Source of the DNA: a virus
Direction: 5' to 3' (one strand)
Length of the DNA stretch: 31,797 nucleotides
Virus record (IMG/VR): IMGVR_UViG_3300024054_000530
Span: 1 to 31,797 of that record
Shown: one piece after another, positions 13,477 through 20,046 of the stretch
How the letters are laid out: each line of letters starts with the position of its first letter
How positions within the stretch are numbered: the first letter of the stretch is position 1
Program-made: the position numbers and the translations under genes
The notes under the pieces: generated by a model
The model's database searches: none
What the model was told of the DNA's origin: nothing
The model's input: only the letters and a program-made list of their open reading frames with translations

Positions 13477-13667
13477 CGACGCGCGAGGATTTCGACGTCG
13501 GCGACGTCGTGCGGCTCAATTCTTCATCGACGCGCATGACGGTCGACAAGATCGACCCCGACAATGATGAGGGCGCGACCTTCTGCGTCTGGATGAACGA
13601 CGCCAGGGATCTGCAGCAGGCCGCGTTCCATCCCCAGCAGCTCGTCAATTTGAGCGACCGCAAATGA
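13473..13667 (+). CDS. YodC-like (DUF2158) protein
   Basis: 64 residues from the ATG overlapping the previous stop. F.vGDVVrLnS....MTVdkI near the start and C.W at about 38-40, followed by a strand with F.p.qLv, is the pattern of the YodC/DUF2158 family of small beta-barrels. That family's function is unknown. It is odd in a lysis block, but small phage and plasmid genes of this type are common. No export signal. Confidence 0.65.
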   Translation: MTTREDFDVGDVVRLNSSSTRMTVDKIDPDNDEGATFCVWMNDARDLQQAAFHPQQLVNLSDRK

Positions 13668-13786
13668 GCGATCCCTTCGGCTTCCTGCGCGTGATTTTCG
13701 CATCGGCGACTGCGGGCGCGGCCGACAATCTGATCGCGCAGCTTTGGATGCAGGCCGCCTACTACATCCGCTGGGGGATCGAATGA
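13664..13786 (+). CDS. Very small hypothetical protein
   Basis: 40 residues, ATG overlapping the previous stop and its own stop overlapping the next ATG. The sequence (MSDPFGFLRVIFASATAGAA then LIAQLWMQAAYYIRWGIE) is one amphipathic, moderately hydrophobic helix. It may lie on the membrane surface. Overlaps on both sides support it as coding; no homology can be named. Confidence 0.45.
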   Translation: MSDPFGFLRVIFASATAGAADNLIAQLWMQAAYYIRWGIE

Positions 13787-13899
13787 AGAAATGGCTCTTG
13801 CGGATCGCCGTCGCGCTCGTCGCGCTGTTCCTCGCGCCTCTCGTGGCATGGAGCGCCTATGTCGCCTGGCTCGCGTTGACGGGCGCGAGTTTCAACTGA
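13783..13899 (+). CDS. Very small single-span membrane protein
   Basis: 38 residues: basic start MKKWLLR, then a membrane helix (IAVALVALFLAPLVAWSAYVAWLAL) and a short tail. It overlaps the previous gene by 4 nt. Size and topology would suit a pinholin, an antiholin or a holin partner. The charged N-terminus points to N-in topology. Evidence is limited to hydrophobicity and overlap. Confidence 0.5.
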   Translation: MKKWLLRIAVALVALFLAPLVAWSAYVAWLALTGASFN

Positions 13900-13933
13900 T
13901 CCGCGCCGGCGGCTCCGGCGAAATGAAAGGAAG

Positions 13934-14116
13934 ATGAAGATGAAGGCCCTCTTGGAAGCGATTGACGGCAAGAAGACATACATCGTCGCAGCGCTCATCG
14001 CCGCCGGCGCAGGCGCGCAGGCGCTTGGCTATGTCATTCCCGAATGGGTGTGGTCGCTGCTCGGCGCCGCCGGTCTCGGCGCGGTGCGCTCCGCCCTCGA
14101 CAAAACCTCCGCCTGA
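13934..14116 (+). CDS. Holin-like membrane protein
   Basis: 60 residues from ATG 13934, or 58 from ATG 13940, for which the AAAGGAAG site is better placed (8-9 nt). The sequence GKKTYIVAALIAAGAGAQALGYVIPEWVWSLLGAAGLGAVRSALDK has two short hydrophobic helices split by a turn with IPEW, like small phage holins annotated near alphaproteobacterial endolysins. It would form the pore that releases the amidase. It is the best holin candidate among the small membrane proteins here. Confidence 0.65.
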   Translation: MKMKALLEAIDGKKTYIVAALIAAGAGAQALGYVIPEWVWSLLGAAGLGAVRSALDKTSA

Positions 14117-14136
14117 ATCGCGTAGCCGCTAATCCG

Positions 14137-14175
14137 AGGAGGGCGAATTTTAATCGTCCTCCTTCTCATTCTTTT
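14137..14175 (+). terminator. Terminator-like hairpin after the holin gene
   Basis: AGGAGGGCGA (14137-14146) pairs with TCGTCCTCCT (14154-14163), 10 bp with one G-U, around the loop ATTTTAA. The T-rich stretch TCTCATTCTTTT follows. This is the best intrinsic terminator in the window. Its 5' arm is also a perfect ribosome-site sequence that the stem would hide, but no ATG/GTG/TTG follows within range. Since genes continue at once on the same strand, it would be partial. Confidence 0.5.
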
Positions 14176-14206
14176 CGCCGCCTGCGTGGCGGCGGTGGGG
14201 GCGTCC

Positions 14207-14575
14207 GTGAATCACGAACTTCTCATCGGCATGTTCGCCGCTTTCGCGGCGCTTCTCCTCATCCTGCTGTTCTATTCGTCGATCGCCATTCAGGCGACGC
14301 TCAGTGAGATTCTCGGCGAACTGATCGCGCTGCGCTGCGCCTACGAGGCCGACGCCTATGAAGAAGAAGACGACGCGCCCGGCATGATCGAACGTCTCCA
14401 CGATTGGCTCGTCGAGCAGGAGTTGAGCCGGCAGGTCGACGAAGTCATCGCCAGAGCGCATCTCGTCGAGCAGGAGTTGGGCCAGCAGGTCGACGAGGTC
14501 ATCGCCAGAGCGCATCTCTTCGAGGATGAGTATGAGCGAACCGACGGCGGCGCCAGCTGGGGGCGCGTCGAATGA
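14207..14575 (+). CDS. Membrane-anchored protein with 18-residue tandem repeat
   Basis: 122 residues from GTG 14207, preceded by TGGGGGCG at 5 nt; GTGs at 14186 and 14195 would add 7 or 4 residues. The frame stays open upstream through the terminator-like hairpin. One membrane helix (LLIGMFAAFAALLLILLFYSSIAI) is followed by a long acidic helix. That helix includes two copies of VEQEL(S/G)(R/Q)QVDEVIARAHL. The topology (N-terminal anchor, periplasmic or cytoplasmic coiled coil) resembles an i-spanin, though the C-terminus is not basic. No known family. Confidence 0.6.
   Translation: MNHELLIGMFAAFAALLLILLFYSSIAIQATLSEILGELIALRCAYEADAYEEEDDAPGMIERLHDWLVEQELSRQVDEVIARAHLVEQELGQQVDEVIARAHLFEDEYERTDGGASWGRVE
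14411..14518 (+). repeat. Two 54-bp direct repeats
   Basis: Units 14411-14464 and 14465-14518 lie head to tail and differ at only a few bases. Each encodes 18 residues of a charged helix (EQEL..QVDEVIARAHL), so the duplication keeps the frame and lengthens a coiled coil. Copy number may vary between related phages. Confidence 0.85.
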
Positions 14576-14808
14576 ACTGGCTCATCTTCGCGTTCATCGC
14601 CGTCGGCGGCGCCGGCGGACTGATCTACGCGCTGCGCCGCTTTGTCTACGACAAGATCGCCGAACAGGGCGCCGACGCCGAGCGCGTCCGCCAGAAAGAC
14701 AAAGAGCTTCAAACCGCGCGCGATCTCGCCAAGGACGCCGCGCAAGCCGCCGAGACCCGCCATGAAATCGACCGCTCTGATTTTAACGACGCTGTCGATC
14801 GCCTGTAG
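14572..14808 (+). CDS. Possible inner-membrane spanin (Rz-like)
   Basis: 78 residues. An N-terminal membrane helix (NWLIFAFIAVGGAGGLIYALRRF) is followed by a long charged coiled coil (AEQGADAERVRQKDKELQTARDLAKDAAQAAETRHEIDRSDFNDAVDRL), the layout of Rz-type i-spanins. Its C-terminal third overlaps an exported protein in another frame (14762), as Rz1 genes overlap Rz. The ATG overlaps the previous stop by 4 nt. Spanins fuse the two membranes at the end of lysis. The topology is clear; the role is inferred from it and from position. Confidence 0.6.
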   Translation: MNWLIFAFIAVGGAGGLIYALRRFVYDKIAEQGADAERVRQKDKELQTARDLAKDAAQAAETRHEIDRSDFNDAVDRL

Positions 14809-15037
14809 CGCGCTCGCGCCCGGCGCCAGCGCCATGGGCGGCCCGGTCTATATCGACTCCATCTGCGACACGATCAAGGAGGCGAAGGCGTCGCCGGCGT
14901 TGAAAAGCTGGCTCAAGAGCCAGTGCCCGAAAGGCGAAGCCTCCAGCGCGCCGATATGCGCCGATCTCGCGCCCTTCATCCGCGACGTCGCCGCCAACAA
15001 TGAGAATTGGCGGCGCAAATGCGGCATGGCTCCATGA
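14762..15037 (+). CDS. Exported small Cys-containing protein, possible Rz1 partner
   Basis: 91 residues, starting inside the preceding gene (47-nt overlap, +1 frame). The N-terminus MKSTALILTTLSIACSALAPGASA is a signal peptide; cleavage after ASA would leave ~67 residues. A lipid signal at SIAC is possible, but the -3 residue is Ser, so the lipobox is imperfect. The mature part has four cysteines (SICD, SQCP, PICAD, RKCG), probably forming disulfides in the periplasm. Position and overlap suit an o-spanin, but the cysteine-rich body is unusual for one. Confidence 0.6.
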   Translation: MKSTALILTTLSIACSALAPGASAMGGPVYIDSICDTIKEAKASPALKSWLKSQCPKGEASSAPICADLAPFIRDVAANNENWRRKCGMAP

Positions 15038-15180
15038 AGCATTTTGGCGCCATGAGGGAATTCATCGTCGCCGGCCAGCTGGACGTCAACGGCGTCCATG
15101 CGCTCATCCGACTTACGCTTCTTCTCATCGTCCTCGCGGCGATTGTCTGGAAGCTGAAAGGCGAGCGCGATGCGACATGA
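15034..15180 (+). CDS. Very small membrane protein
   Basis: 48 residues, ATG overlapping the previous stop (ATGA). The N-terminal part (HFGAMREFIVAGQLDVNGVHALIR) is amphipathic, followed by one membrane helix (LTLLLIVLAAIVWKL) and the basic end KGERDAT. It overlaps the next gene by 11 nt. It could belong to the lysis set or be a structural linker; the sequence does not tell. Confidence 0.5.
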   Translation: MKHFGAMREFIVAGQLDVNGVHALIRLTLLLIVLAAIVWKLKGERDAT

Positions 15181-15280
15181 GACTCGCGACGCGCTCGGCA
15201 TGGCGCTTGTCGCCGCGATCGGCCTCTCGCCGATCTGGATCACTTTTCTTGCGTTTCTCATCCGAGGGAGATTTTGGTGA
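15170..15280 (+). CDS. Very small membrane protein
   Basis: 36 residues (ATG at 15170, TGA overlapping the GTG of the next gene). A basic/acidic start (MRHETRDALG), one membrane helix (MALVAAIGLSPIWITFLAFLI) and the end RGRFW. Support comes from the tight overlap on both sides and from hydrophobicity only. Probably a lysis or membrane accessory. Confidence 0.45.
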   Translation: MRHETRDALGMALVAAIGLSPIWITFLAFLIRGRFW

Positions 15281-15819
15281 CAGTGGAGATGGGCACGGCA
15301 GCGCAATGGGTATCGGCGGCCATCGCTGCGCTCGCTTTCGTCATGTCGATCAGGGCGTTGATGGACAGAACCAACCGCGAGCGGCTCGACGGCATCAAGA
15401 CGGATGTGTCCGCCATGCGGACGAGCTTCGAGAAAGTGCTTAGCGACCAGAAAACGAGCTTCGAGAAAGCAATCGGCGATCAGAAAAAAGAATTCTCTGC
15501 CGCAATGACGGAGCTCCGCCAGGATGACTCGCGACAGTTCCAGCGCATCGATCAGCTGGAGGCGGACGTCACGGCGGTGCAGGTCGAAATCAAGCATCTC
15601 CCGACGCGCGACGAATTCCACCAGATCGACGTGAAGGTCTCGCGGATTGACGCCAAGATCGACGCGCGCTTCGACGCCATCACGCAGAAGATCGACACGG
15701 TCATCCAGCAGAACGAACGCGCCCAGGACCGGCTCGCCGAACGCGAGGACCGCGAGCGGGAGCGCACGCAGGACCGGCTTGCTGAGCATGAAGACCGCGA
15801 GCGGGAGATTCACCGATGA
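15277..15819 (+). CDS. DUF2730-like membrane-anchored coiled-coil protein
   Basis: 180 residues from the GTG at 15277 (GAGGGAG 6 nt upstream; overlaps the previous stop). One membrane helix (AAQWVSAAIAALAFVMSIRALM) is followed by a coiled coil to the end. LPTRDEFHQIDVKVSRIDAKID is the part most like DUF2730 proteins of Mu-like phages, found as here just before the VpaChn25_0724 and small-terminase genes. Two internal repeats exist: TSFEK(V/A)(L/I)(S/G)DQK twice (33-bp period from 15421), and 15-residue units RxQDRLAExEDRERE twice (15718-15807). Function unknown. Confidence 0.75.
   Translation: MTVEMGTAAQWVSAAIAALAFVMSIRALMDRTNRERLDGIKTDVSAMRTSFEKVLSDQKTSFEKAIGDQKKEFSAAMTELRQDDSRQFQRIDQLEADVTAVQVEIKHLPTRDEFHQIDVKVSRIDAKIDARFDAITQKIDTVIQQNERAQDRLAEREDRERERTQDRLAEHEDREREIHR
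15718..15807 (+). repeat. Two 45-bp direct repeats in the coiled-coil gene
   Basis: Units 15718-15762 and 15763-15807 encode two near-identical 15-residue blocks of alternating charge (QDRLAE.EDRERE). They extend the final helix of the DUF2730-like protein without breaking the frame. Confidence 0.8.
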
Positions 15820-16115
15820 GCATGGCCGACGTCATTCGCGAACACGCGCGCCTGATCATCCTGCGCGACCTCGCCGAGCAGCCGGACGGCCGTTGGAACT
15901 CCGAGGCGCTGCGCGAGGATTTGGAGCTGCGCTGGGCGATCAATAGGCCGCGCGCCTTCGTGCATGATGAGCTGCGCTATTTGGAGATGATGGGCGCCGT
16001 GACGCTTGCTGAATCTGGCAGCGTGCTGATCGCCTCCGTCACCCAAAAGGGACTCGACCATGTCGAGCGCCGCGTCCGCATCGAAGGCGTGAAGCGCCCG
16101 AGCCCCGAGGCCTGA
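15816..16115 (+). CDS. VpaChn25_0724-family phage protein (winged helix)
   Basis: 99 residues, ATG overlapping the previous stop. DVIREHARLIILRDLAEQPDGRWNSEALREDLEL, then RAFVHDELRYLEMMGAVTLAE (recognition helix), SVLIASVTQKGLDHVERR and the family's typical end, VRIEGVKRPSP. It is a small winged helix found in Mu-like phages between DUF2730 and the DUF3486 small terminase, the position of Mu gp26. A DNA-binding role near packaging is plausible but has not, to my knowledge, been shown. Confidence 0.85.
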   Translation: MSMADVIREHARLIILRDLAEQPDGRWNSEALREDLELRWAINRPRAFVHDELRYLEMMGAVTLAESGSVLIASVTQKGLDHVERRVRIEGVKRPSPEA

Positions 16116-16179
16116 CGCATGCGCGGCGCGGAAAAACGAGCGAGCGGTTGCGCTGGCGCAGAGCGAGCGAGACTCTGAA

Positions 16180-16764
16180 ATGGCCACGGGTCGCGGCCGG
16201 CTTTCTTCTCTCGATCTCGTTCCTGAAGAGGGACAGGAAGACATCCGCTGGGCCTATGCCGAGCTCAATAAGCGCGTGCGCACGGCGGCGGACATCCTCT
16301 TCGAGCTGAACGATCGCCTGACGGCAAGGGGTCTCGAAGAATTCACGATCAGCAAGAGCGCGTTTGGCCGCAAGAGCGTCGCGATCGCGCGCGCCGCCGA
16401 TCGCATCAAGACGAGCCGCGCGATCTTCGCGGGCATCGCCGACCATCTGACGCCGGAGAACATCGACCAGGGCAATGTCGCGCTCGGCGAATATATCAAG
16501 GCGCTTATCGGCGAGATCGTCAGCGAGGCGGAAAGCGGCGGCCTCTCCGCCGACGAAGCGATGAAACTGTCGCGCGGCTTCCAGGCGGTCGTGTCGGCGC
16601 AGAAGCTCTCGCATGATCGCAAGACAAAGGCCGAGAAAGACTTGGCGTCCCGCGTCGAGAAGACCGCCGACGCGGTCGGCGATGTGGCGCGCAAGGCCGG
16701 CCTCACCGCCGCCACCGTCGAAACGCTGAAGGCGCAAATCCTCGGCATTCGCAAGGAGGCGTGA
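16180..16764 (+). CDS. Small terminase subunit, DUF3486 (Mu gp27-like)
   Basis: 194 residues. GRGRLSSLDLVPEEGQEDIRWAYAELNKRVRTAADILFELNDRL is the family start, and LEEFTISKSAFGRKSVAIARAADRI the HTH-like segment that should read the packaging site. A long helical C-terminus follows, for oligomerisation. In Mu-like phages this protein marks phage DNA and brings the large subunit to it for headful packaging. There are 64 bp between the preceding gene and this one, without a strong ribosome site. Confidence 0.88.
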   Translation: MATGRGRLSSLDLVPEEGQEDIRWAYAELNKRVRTAADILFELNDRLTARGLEEFTISKSAFGRKSVAIARAADRIKTSRAIFAGIADHLTPENIDQGNVALGEYIKALIGEIVSEAESGGLSADEAMKLSRGFQAVVSAQKLSHDRKTKAEKDLASRVEKTADAVGDVARKAGLTAATVETLKAQILGIRKEA

Positions 16765-16768
16765 CGCG

Positions 16769-18388
16769 ATGAGCGCCGAGCCTCTCGAATTCAAAAACCC
16801 GCGCCTAATCACCGAAGCCGAGTGGAAGAAATTCCGGCTCGAACGCATGGCGCTGTCGCCGGCCGAGCTGGAGAGCGTCGGCGGCGTGGACGGCGTGCTG
16901 CTCGCCTACCAGAAGAAGCTGCTGTCGACGACGGCTCTCTATCGCGTCACCATCTGCGAGAAGAGCCGCCGCACGGGCGCCACCTGGGCGGTCGCGGCCG
17001 ACGCTGTGCTGACTTCCGCCGCCGAGCGATCGGCGCGCGGCATGGACAGCTTCTACATCGGCTACAATCTCGAAATGGCGCGCGAGTTCATCGACACCTG
17101 CGCGGAATGGGCCAAGACCTTCAACCAAGCGGCGGCCGAGGTCGAGGAGTTCCTCTTCGAGGAAGAGCCCGACAAGAGCATTAAGGCCTTCCGAATCCGG
17201 TTCGCCTCTGGCTTCCAGATCATCGCGTTGCCTTCGCGTCCGCGTTCGCTGCGCGGCATGCAGGGCTACGTGATCATCGACGAGGCGGCGTTCCACGACG
17301 ATCTCAAGGAGTTGATGAAGGCGGCGATCGCGCTCCTGATTTGGGGCGGCCGCGTGCTCGTGATCTCGACGCACAACGGTGAGGGCAATCCCTTCAACAC
17401 GCTGGTGAAGGCGGCGCGCGGCGGCAACGGCTATGGACTAGTGCGCTTCGACTTCGACGACGCCTTGCATGATGGCCTCTATCGTCGCGTCTGCCTGCGC
17501 ACGGGCGAAGAATGGAGCGTTGAGCGGGAAGCGGCCTGGCGCGCCGGCGTCATCTCCGACTATGGCGACGCCGCCGACGAAGAGCTGTTCTGCATTCCCT
17601 CCGAAGGCGATGGCGCTTTCCTGCCAGCGCCGCTGATCGAGGCGCGCGCCAAGCAAGGCATCCCCGTGCTGCGGATCAAGCGGCCTGATGAGTTCAAGCT
17701 ATGGCCGCAGCATCTGCGCGAGCGAGACATAAGAGAGTGGTGCGAGCGCGAGCTGCTCCCGCTGCTCAAGCTATGCGACCCAACGCTGTCGCATTTCCTT
17801 GGCGGCGACTATGGCCGCATCAGCGATCTCACCGTGCTCTGGCCGCTCGCCGTCACCAAAACCCTGAAACGCGTCACGCCCTTTGTCGTCGAGATGCGCA
17901 ATCTGCCCTTCGACGCGCAGCGCCAGATTCTGAAATTCATCTGCGATCGCCTGCCGCGCTTCGCGGCGAGCAAACATGACGCGACGGGCCTCGGCATGTC
18001 GACGGCGGAATTCGCCGTGCAGCAATATGGCGAGCTGCGCACCGAGGCGGTGATGCTCAACGTCCCCTGGTATCGCGAGAACGGGCAACCCTTAAAAACC
18101 GCCTTTGAAGACGATTGGATCGAGATCCCCGCCGACGCCGACATTGCATCCGATCTGCGCCTGCTGGTCGTCAAGAACGGGGTGCCGCAGGTCCCGGCCT
18201 TAAAGAGCGGCGTCAATAAGGACCGCCACGGCGACGCCGCCGTCGCCTTGATGCTCGCCTATGCGGCGACGCGCGCAGAGGTCGCTCTCTACGATTATGA
18301 AAGCGCCGCGACGCTGCGCGAGTCCCTGCGCGGCGAGGACCGCGCCGACGCCGAAGACGTGAATCTCCCGCATGAAGGACTGTGGTGA
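16769..18388 (+). CDS. Large terminase subunit (Mu gp28-like)
   Basis: 539 residues, ATG with AAGGAGGCG upstream. The N-terminal ATPase has the arginine-rich Walker A EKSRRTGATW (K65-T72) and Walker B YVIIDEA (D171, E172), with the coupling motif ISTHNG after it. The C-terminal RNase H-like nuclease shows the acidic residues GGDYGRISD (D347), DATGLG and KDRHGDAAVA. Cutting and pumping phage DNA into the prohead is the known role. The gene starts 4 nt after the small subunit. Confidence 0.95.
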   Translation: MSAEPLEFKNPRLITEAEWKKFRLERMALSPAELESVGGVDGVLLAYQKKLLSTTALYRVTICEKSRRTGATWAVAADAVLTSAAERSARGMDSFYIGYNLEMAREFIDTCAEWAKTFNQAAAEVEEFLFEEEPDKSIKAFRIRFASGFQIIALPSRPRSLRGMQGYVIIDEAAFHDDLKELMKAAIALLIWGGRVLVISTHNGEGNPFNTLVKAARGGNGYGLVRFDFDDALHDGLYRRVCLRTGEEWSVEREAAWRAGVISDYGDAADEELFCIPSEGDGAFLPAPLIEARAKQGIPVLRIKRPDEFKLWPQHLRERDIREWCERELLPLLKLCDPTLSHFLGGDYGRISDLTVLWPLAVTKTLKRVTPFVVEMRNLPFDAQRQILKFICDRLPRFAASKHDATGLGMSTAEFAVQQYGELRTEAVMLNVPWYRENGQPLKTAFEDDWIEIPADADIASDLRLLVVKNGVPQVPALKSGVNKDRHGDAAVALMLAYAATRAEVALYDYESAATLRESLRGEDRADAEDVNLPHEGLW

Positions 18389-20046
18389 TGGCTGACGGCG
18401 ACAATAGCGGCATGCATGGGCCGACGCCGATCCTCGATCGGATCAAGGCTTTCGCCAGCGCGCTCTTGCACAAGGCGCCCGACGCCGACTTGAAGCGCGA
18501 GGTGGCGCAGCCCGAGCTCGCCGGCGTGCGCGCGATGTGGGATCAATCCGTCGCCGCCGGCCTCACGCCGCAGCGCCTCGCTTCGATCCTGCAAAACGCC
18601 AAGCGCGGCGACATGGCGCCTTTCCTCGAACTCGCCGAGGAGATGGAGGAGCGCGATCCGCATTACTTCAGCGTGCTCGGCACGCGCAAGCGCGCGCTCT
18701 CGCGCCTTAAGCCCTCGGTCGAGGGCAAGGACAAGATCGCCGAAGCTGTGCGCGATCTCGTCAAGGAGCCCGCCTTTCGCGACATGCTGCGCGATCTCAC
18801 CGACGCCTTCGGCAAGGGCTTCGCCGCCGTAGAGATCGTCTGGCGCGCGGAGGCCGGCATGTGGAAGCCGGCCTATGTCTGGCGCGATCAAAAGTTCTTC
18901 ACCTTCGATTACATTTCCCGCAGTGAGCTGCGGCTCGCCAGGGACGGCACGCTCGACGGCGAGGCGCTAGAGCCCGCCAAATGGATCGTCCATTTCCCCA
19001 AGCTCAAGAGCGGCATTCCCATCCGCGGCGGCTTCGCGCGCATCGCCGCCTGGGCGTTCCTCTTCAAAAACGTCGCGCTGAAGGATTGGGTTTCCTATCT
19101 CGACGTCTATGGCATGCCGATCCGCGTCGGCAAATATCACCCCAGCGCGACGCCCGATGAGCGGCGCAAGCTGCTGCAGGCAGTCATGCAGATCGCCTCC
19201 GACGCCGCCGCGATCATTCCGGAATCGATGCTCATCGAGTTTCTGGAAGCCAAAGGCGGCGGAGGCGGCGGCTCCATTCCCTTCGAGCGGATCGGCCGCT
19301 ATCTCGACGAGCAGCTCTCCAAGGCGATCCTCGGCCAGACAATGACCTCCGACAACGGCTCATCGGAGGCTCAGGCGAAGATCCACAATCAGATCAGAAT
19401 CGACATTCTCGAAGACGACGCCGATCAACTCGGCGTGACGATCAATCGCGATCTCATCGCGCCCTTCGTCGCCTGGAACTTTGGCGCGAACGCCAAAGCG
19501 CCGATCGTCGTCTTCCCCGTGGCTGAGCCCGAAGACGTCCAGGTGATGGCCGAAGCTTTGAAAAAGCTCGTGCCGCTTGGCCTTAAAGTCGCGATGAGCG
19601 AGGTGCGCGAGAAGATTGGCTTTTCCGAGCCAGAGGAGGAGGACGAGCTGCTTGCCGCGCCGGCGCCGGCGCCGATCGGCCATAATGGCGGCCCGCTCGA
19701 TGAAGAGGAGGAGGAGCCGCCGCCGAAGCACAAATCGGCGCTGAACGCTTTTGGACTTCGCGGTTGTCCTTGCTGCGGAACGACGGAGCGCAGATCTTTC
19801 GCGCTCAATGCGCAAGACGAAGCTGGCGCGATCGGCGCGGAGGAGGATGCGGACTGGGAGCCGCAACTGGAGCCGATCGTGACGGCCGTCATCAAGGCGG
19901 CGGAGGAAACCAGCTCTTACGAAGAATTCGCAGCCCAGCTCGCCAAGCTTGCCGGAAACATCGACGCTGAGCTTCTCGTGCGTCGCATCGCGATCGCGCA
20001 GATGAAGGCGCGCGGCGCCGGGGACGGCGGCGATGTCCGGCGCTGA
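18388..20046 (+). CDS. Portal protein, DUF935 (Mu gp29-like)
   Basis: 552 residues from the ATG at the TGATG junction with the large terminase. PTPILDRIKAF, then RAMWDQSVAAGLTPQRLASILQNAKRGDMAPFLELAEEMEERDPHY and the family stretches SVLGTRKRAL, VWRAEAGMWKPAYV, IPIRGGFARIAAWAFLFKN and YGMPIRVGKYHPSA make the family certain. EQLSKAILGQTMTSDNGSSEAQAKIHNQ is the helix lining the channel. The acidic C-terminal region carries CPCC near 470, a possible metal knuckle. It forms the twelve-fold ring through which DNA enters. Confidence 0.95.
   Translation: MADGDNSGMHGPTPILDRIKAFASALLHKAPDADLKREVAQPELAGVRAMWDQSVAAGLTPQRLASILQNAKRGDMAPFLELAEEMEERDPHYFSVLGTRKRALSRLKPSVEGKDKIAEAVRDLVKEPAFRDMLRDLTDAFGKGFAAVEIVWRAEAGMWKPAYVWRDQKFFTFDYISRSELRLARDGTLDGEALEPAKWIVHFPKLKSGIPIRGGFARIAAWAFLFKNVALKDWVSYLDVYGMPIRVGKYHPSATPDERRKLLQAVMQIASDAAAIIPESMLIEFLEAKGGGGGGSIPFERIGRYLDEQLSKAILGQTMTSDNGSSEAQAKIHNQIRIDILEDDADQLGVTINRDLIAPFVAWNFGANAKAPIVVFPVAEPEDVQVMAEALKKLVPLGLKVAMSEVREKIGFSEPEEEDELLAAPAPAPIGHNGGPLDEEEEEPPPKHKSALNAFGLRGCPCCGTTERRSFALNAQDEAGAIGAEEDADWEPQLEPIVTAVIKAAEETSSYEEFAAQLAKLAGNIDAELLVRRIAIAQMKARGAGDGGDVRR

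Noticed and set aside
13904-13920. Hairpin CGCCGG-CGGCT-CCGGCG before the holin gene
   Set aside because: Only a 6-bp stem, no T-run, and such short GC dyads are frequent in this DNA.
14848-15813. Minus-strand open frame (321 codons) opposite the lysis and DUF2730 genes
   Set aside because: The plus strand here holds genes with recognisable topology, coupled starts and coiled-coil repeats; the minus frame has no support of its own.
16119-16178. Possible 19-codon frame before the small terminase gene
   Set aside because: No ribosome site, no hydrophobic or conserved pattern; a chance frame in a 64-bp gap.
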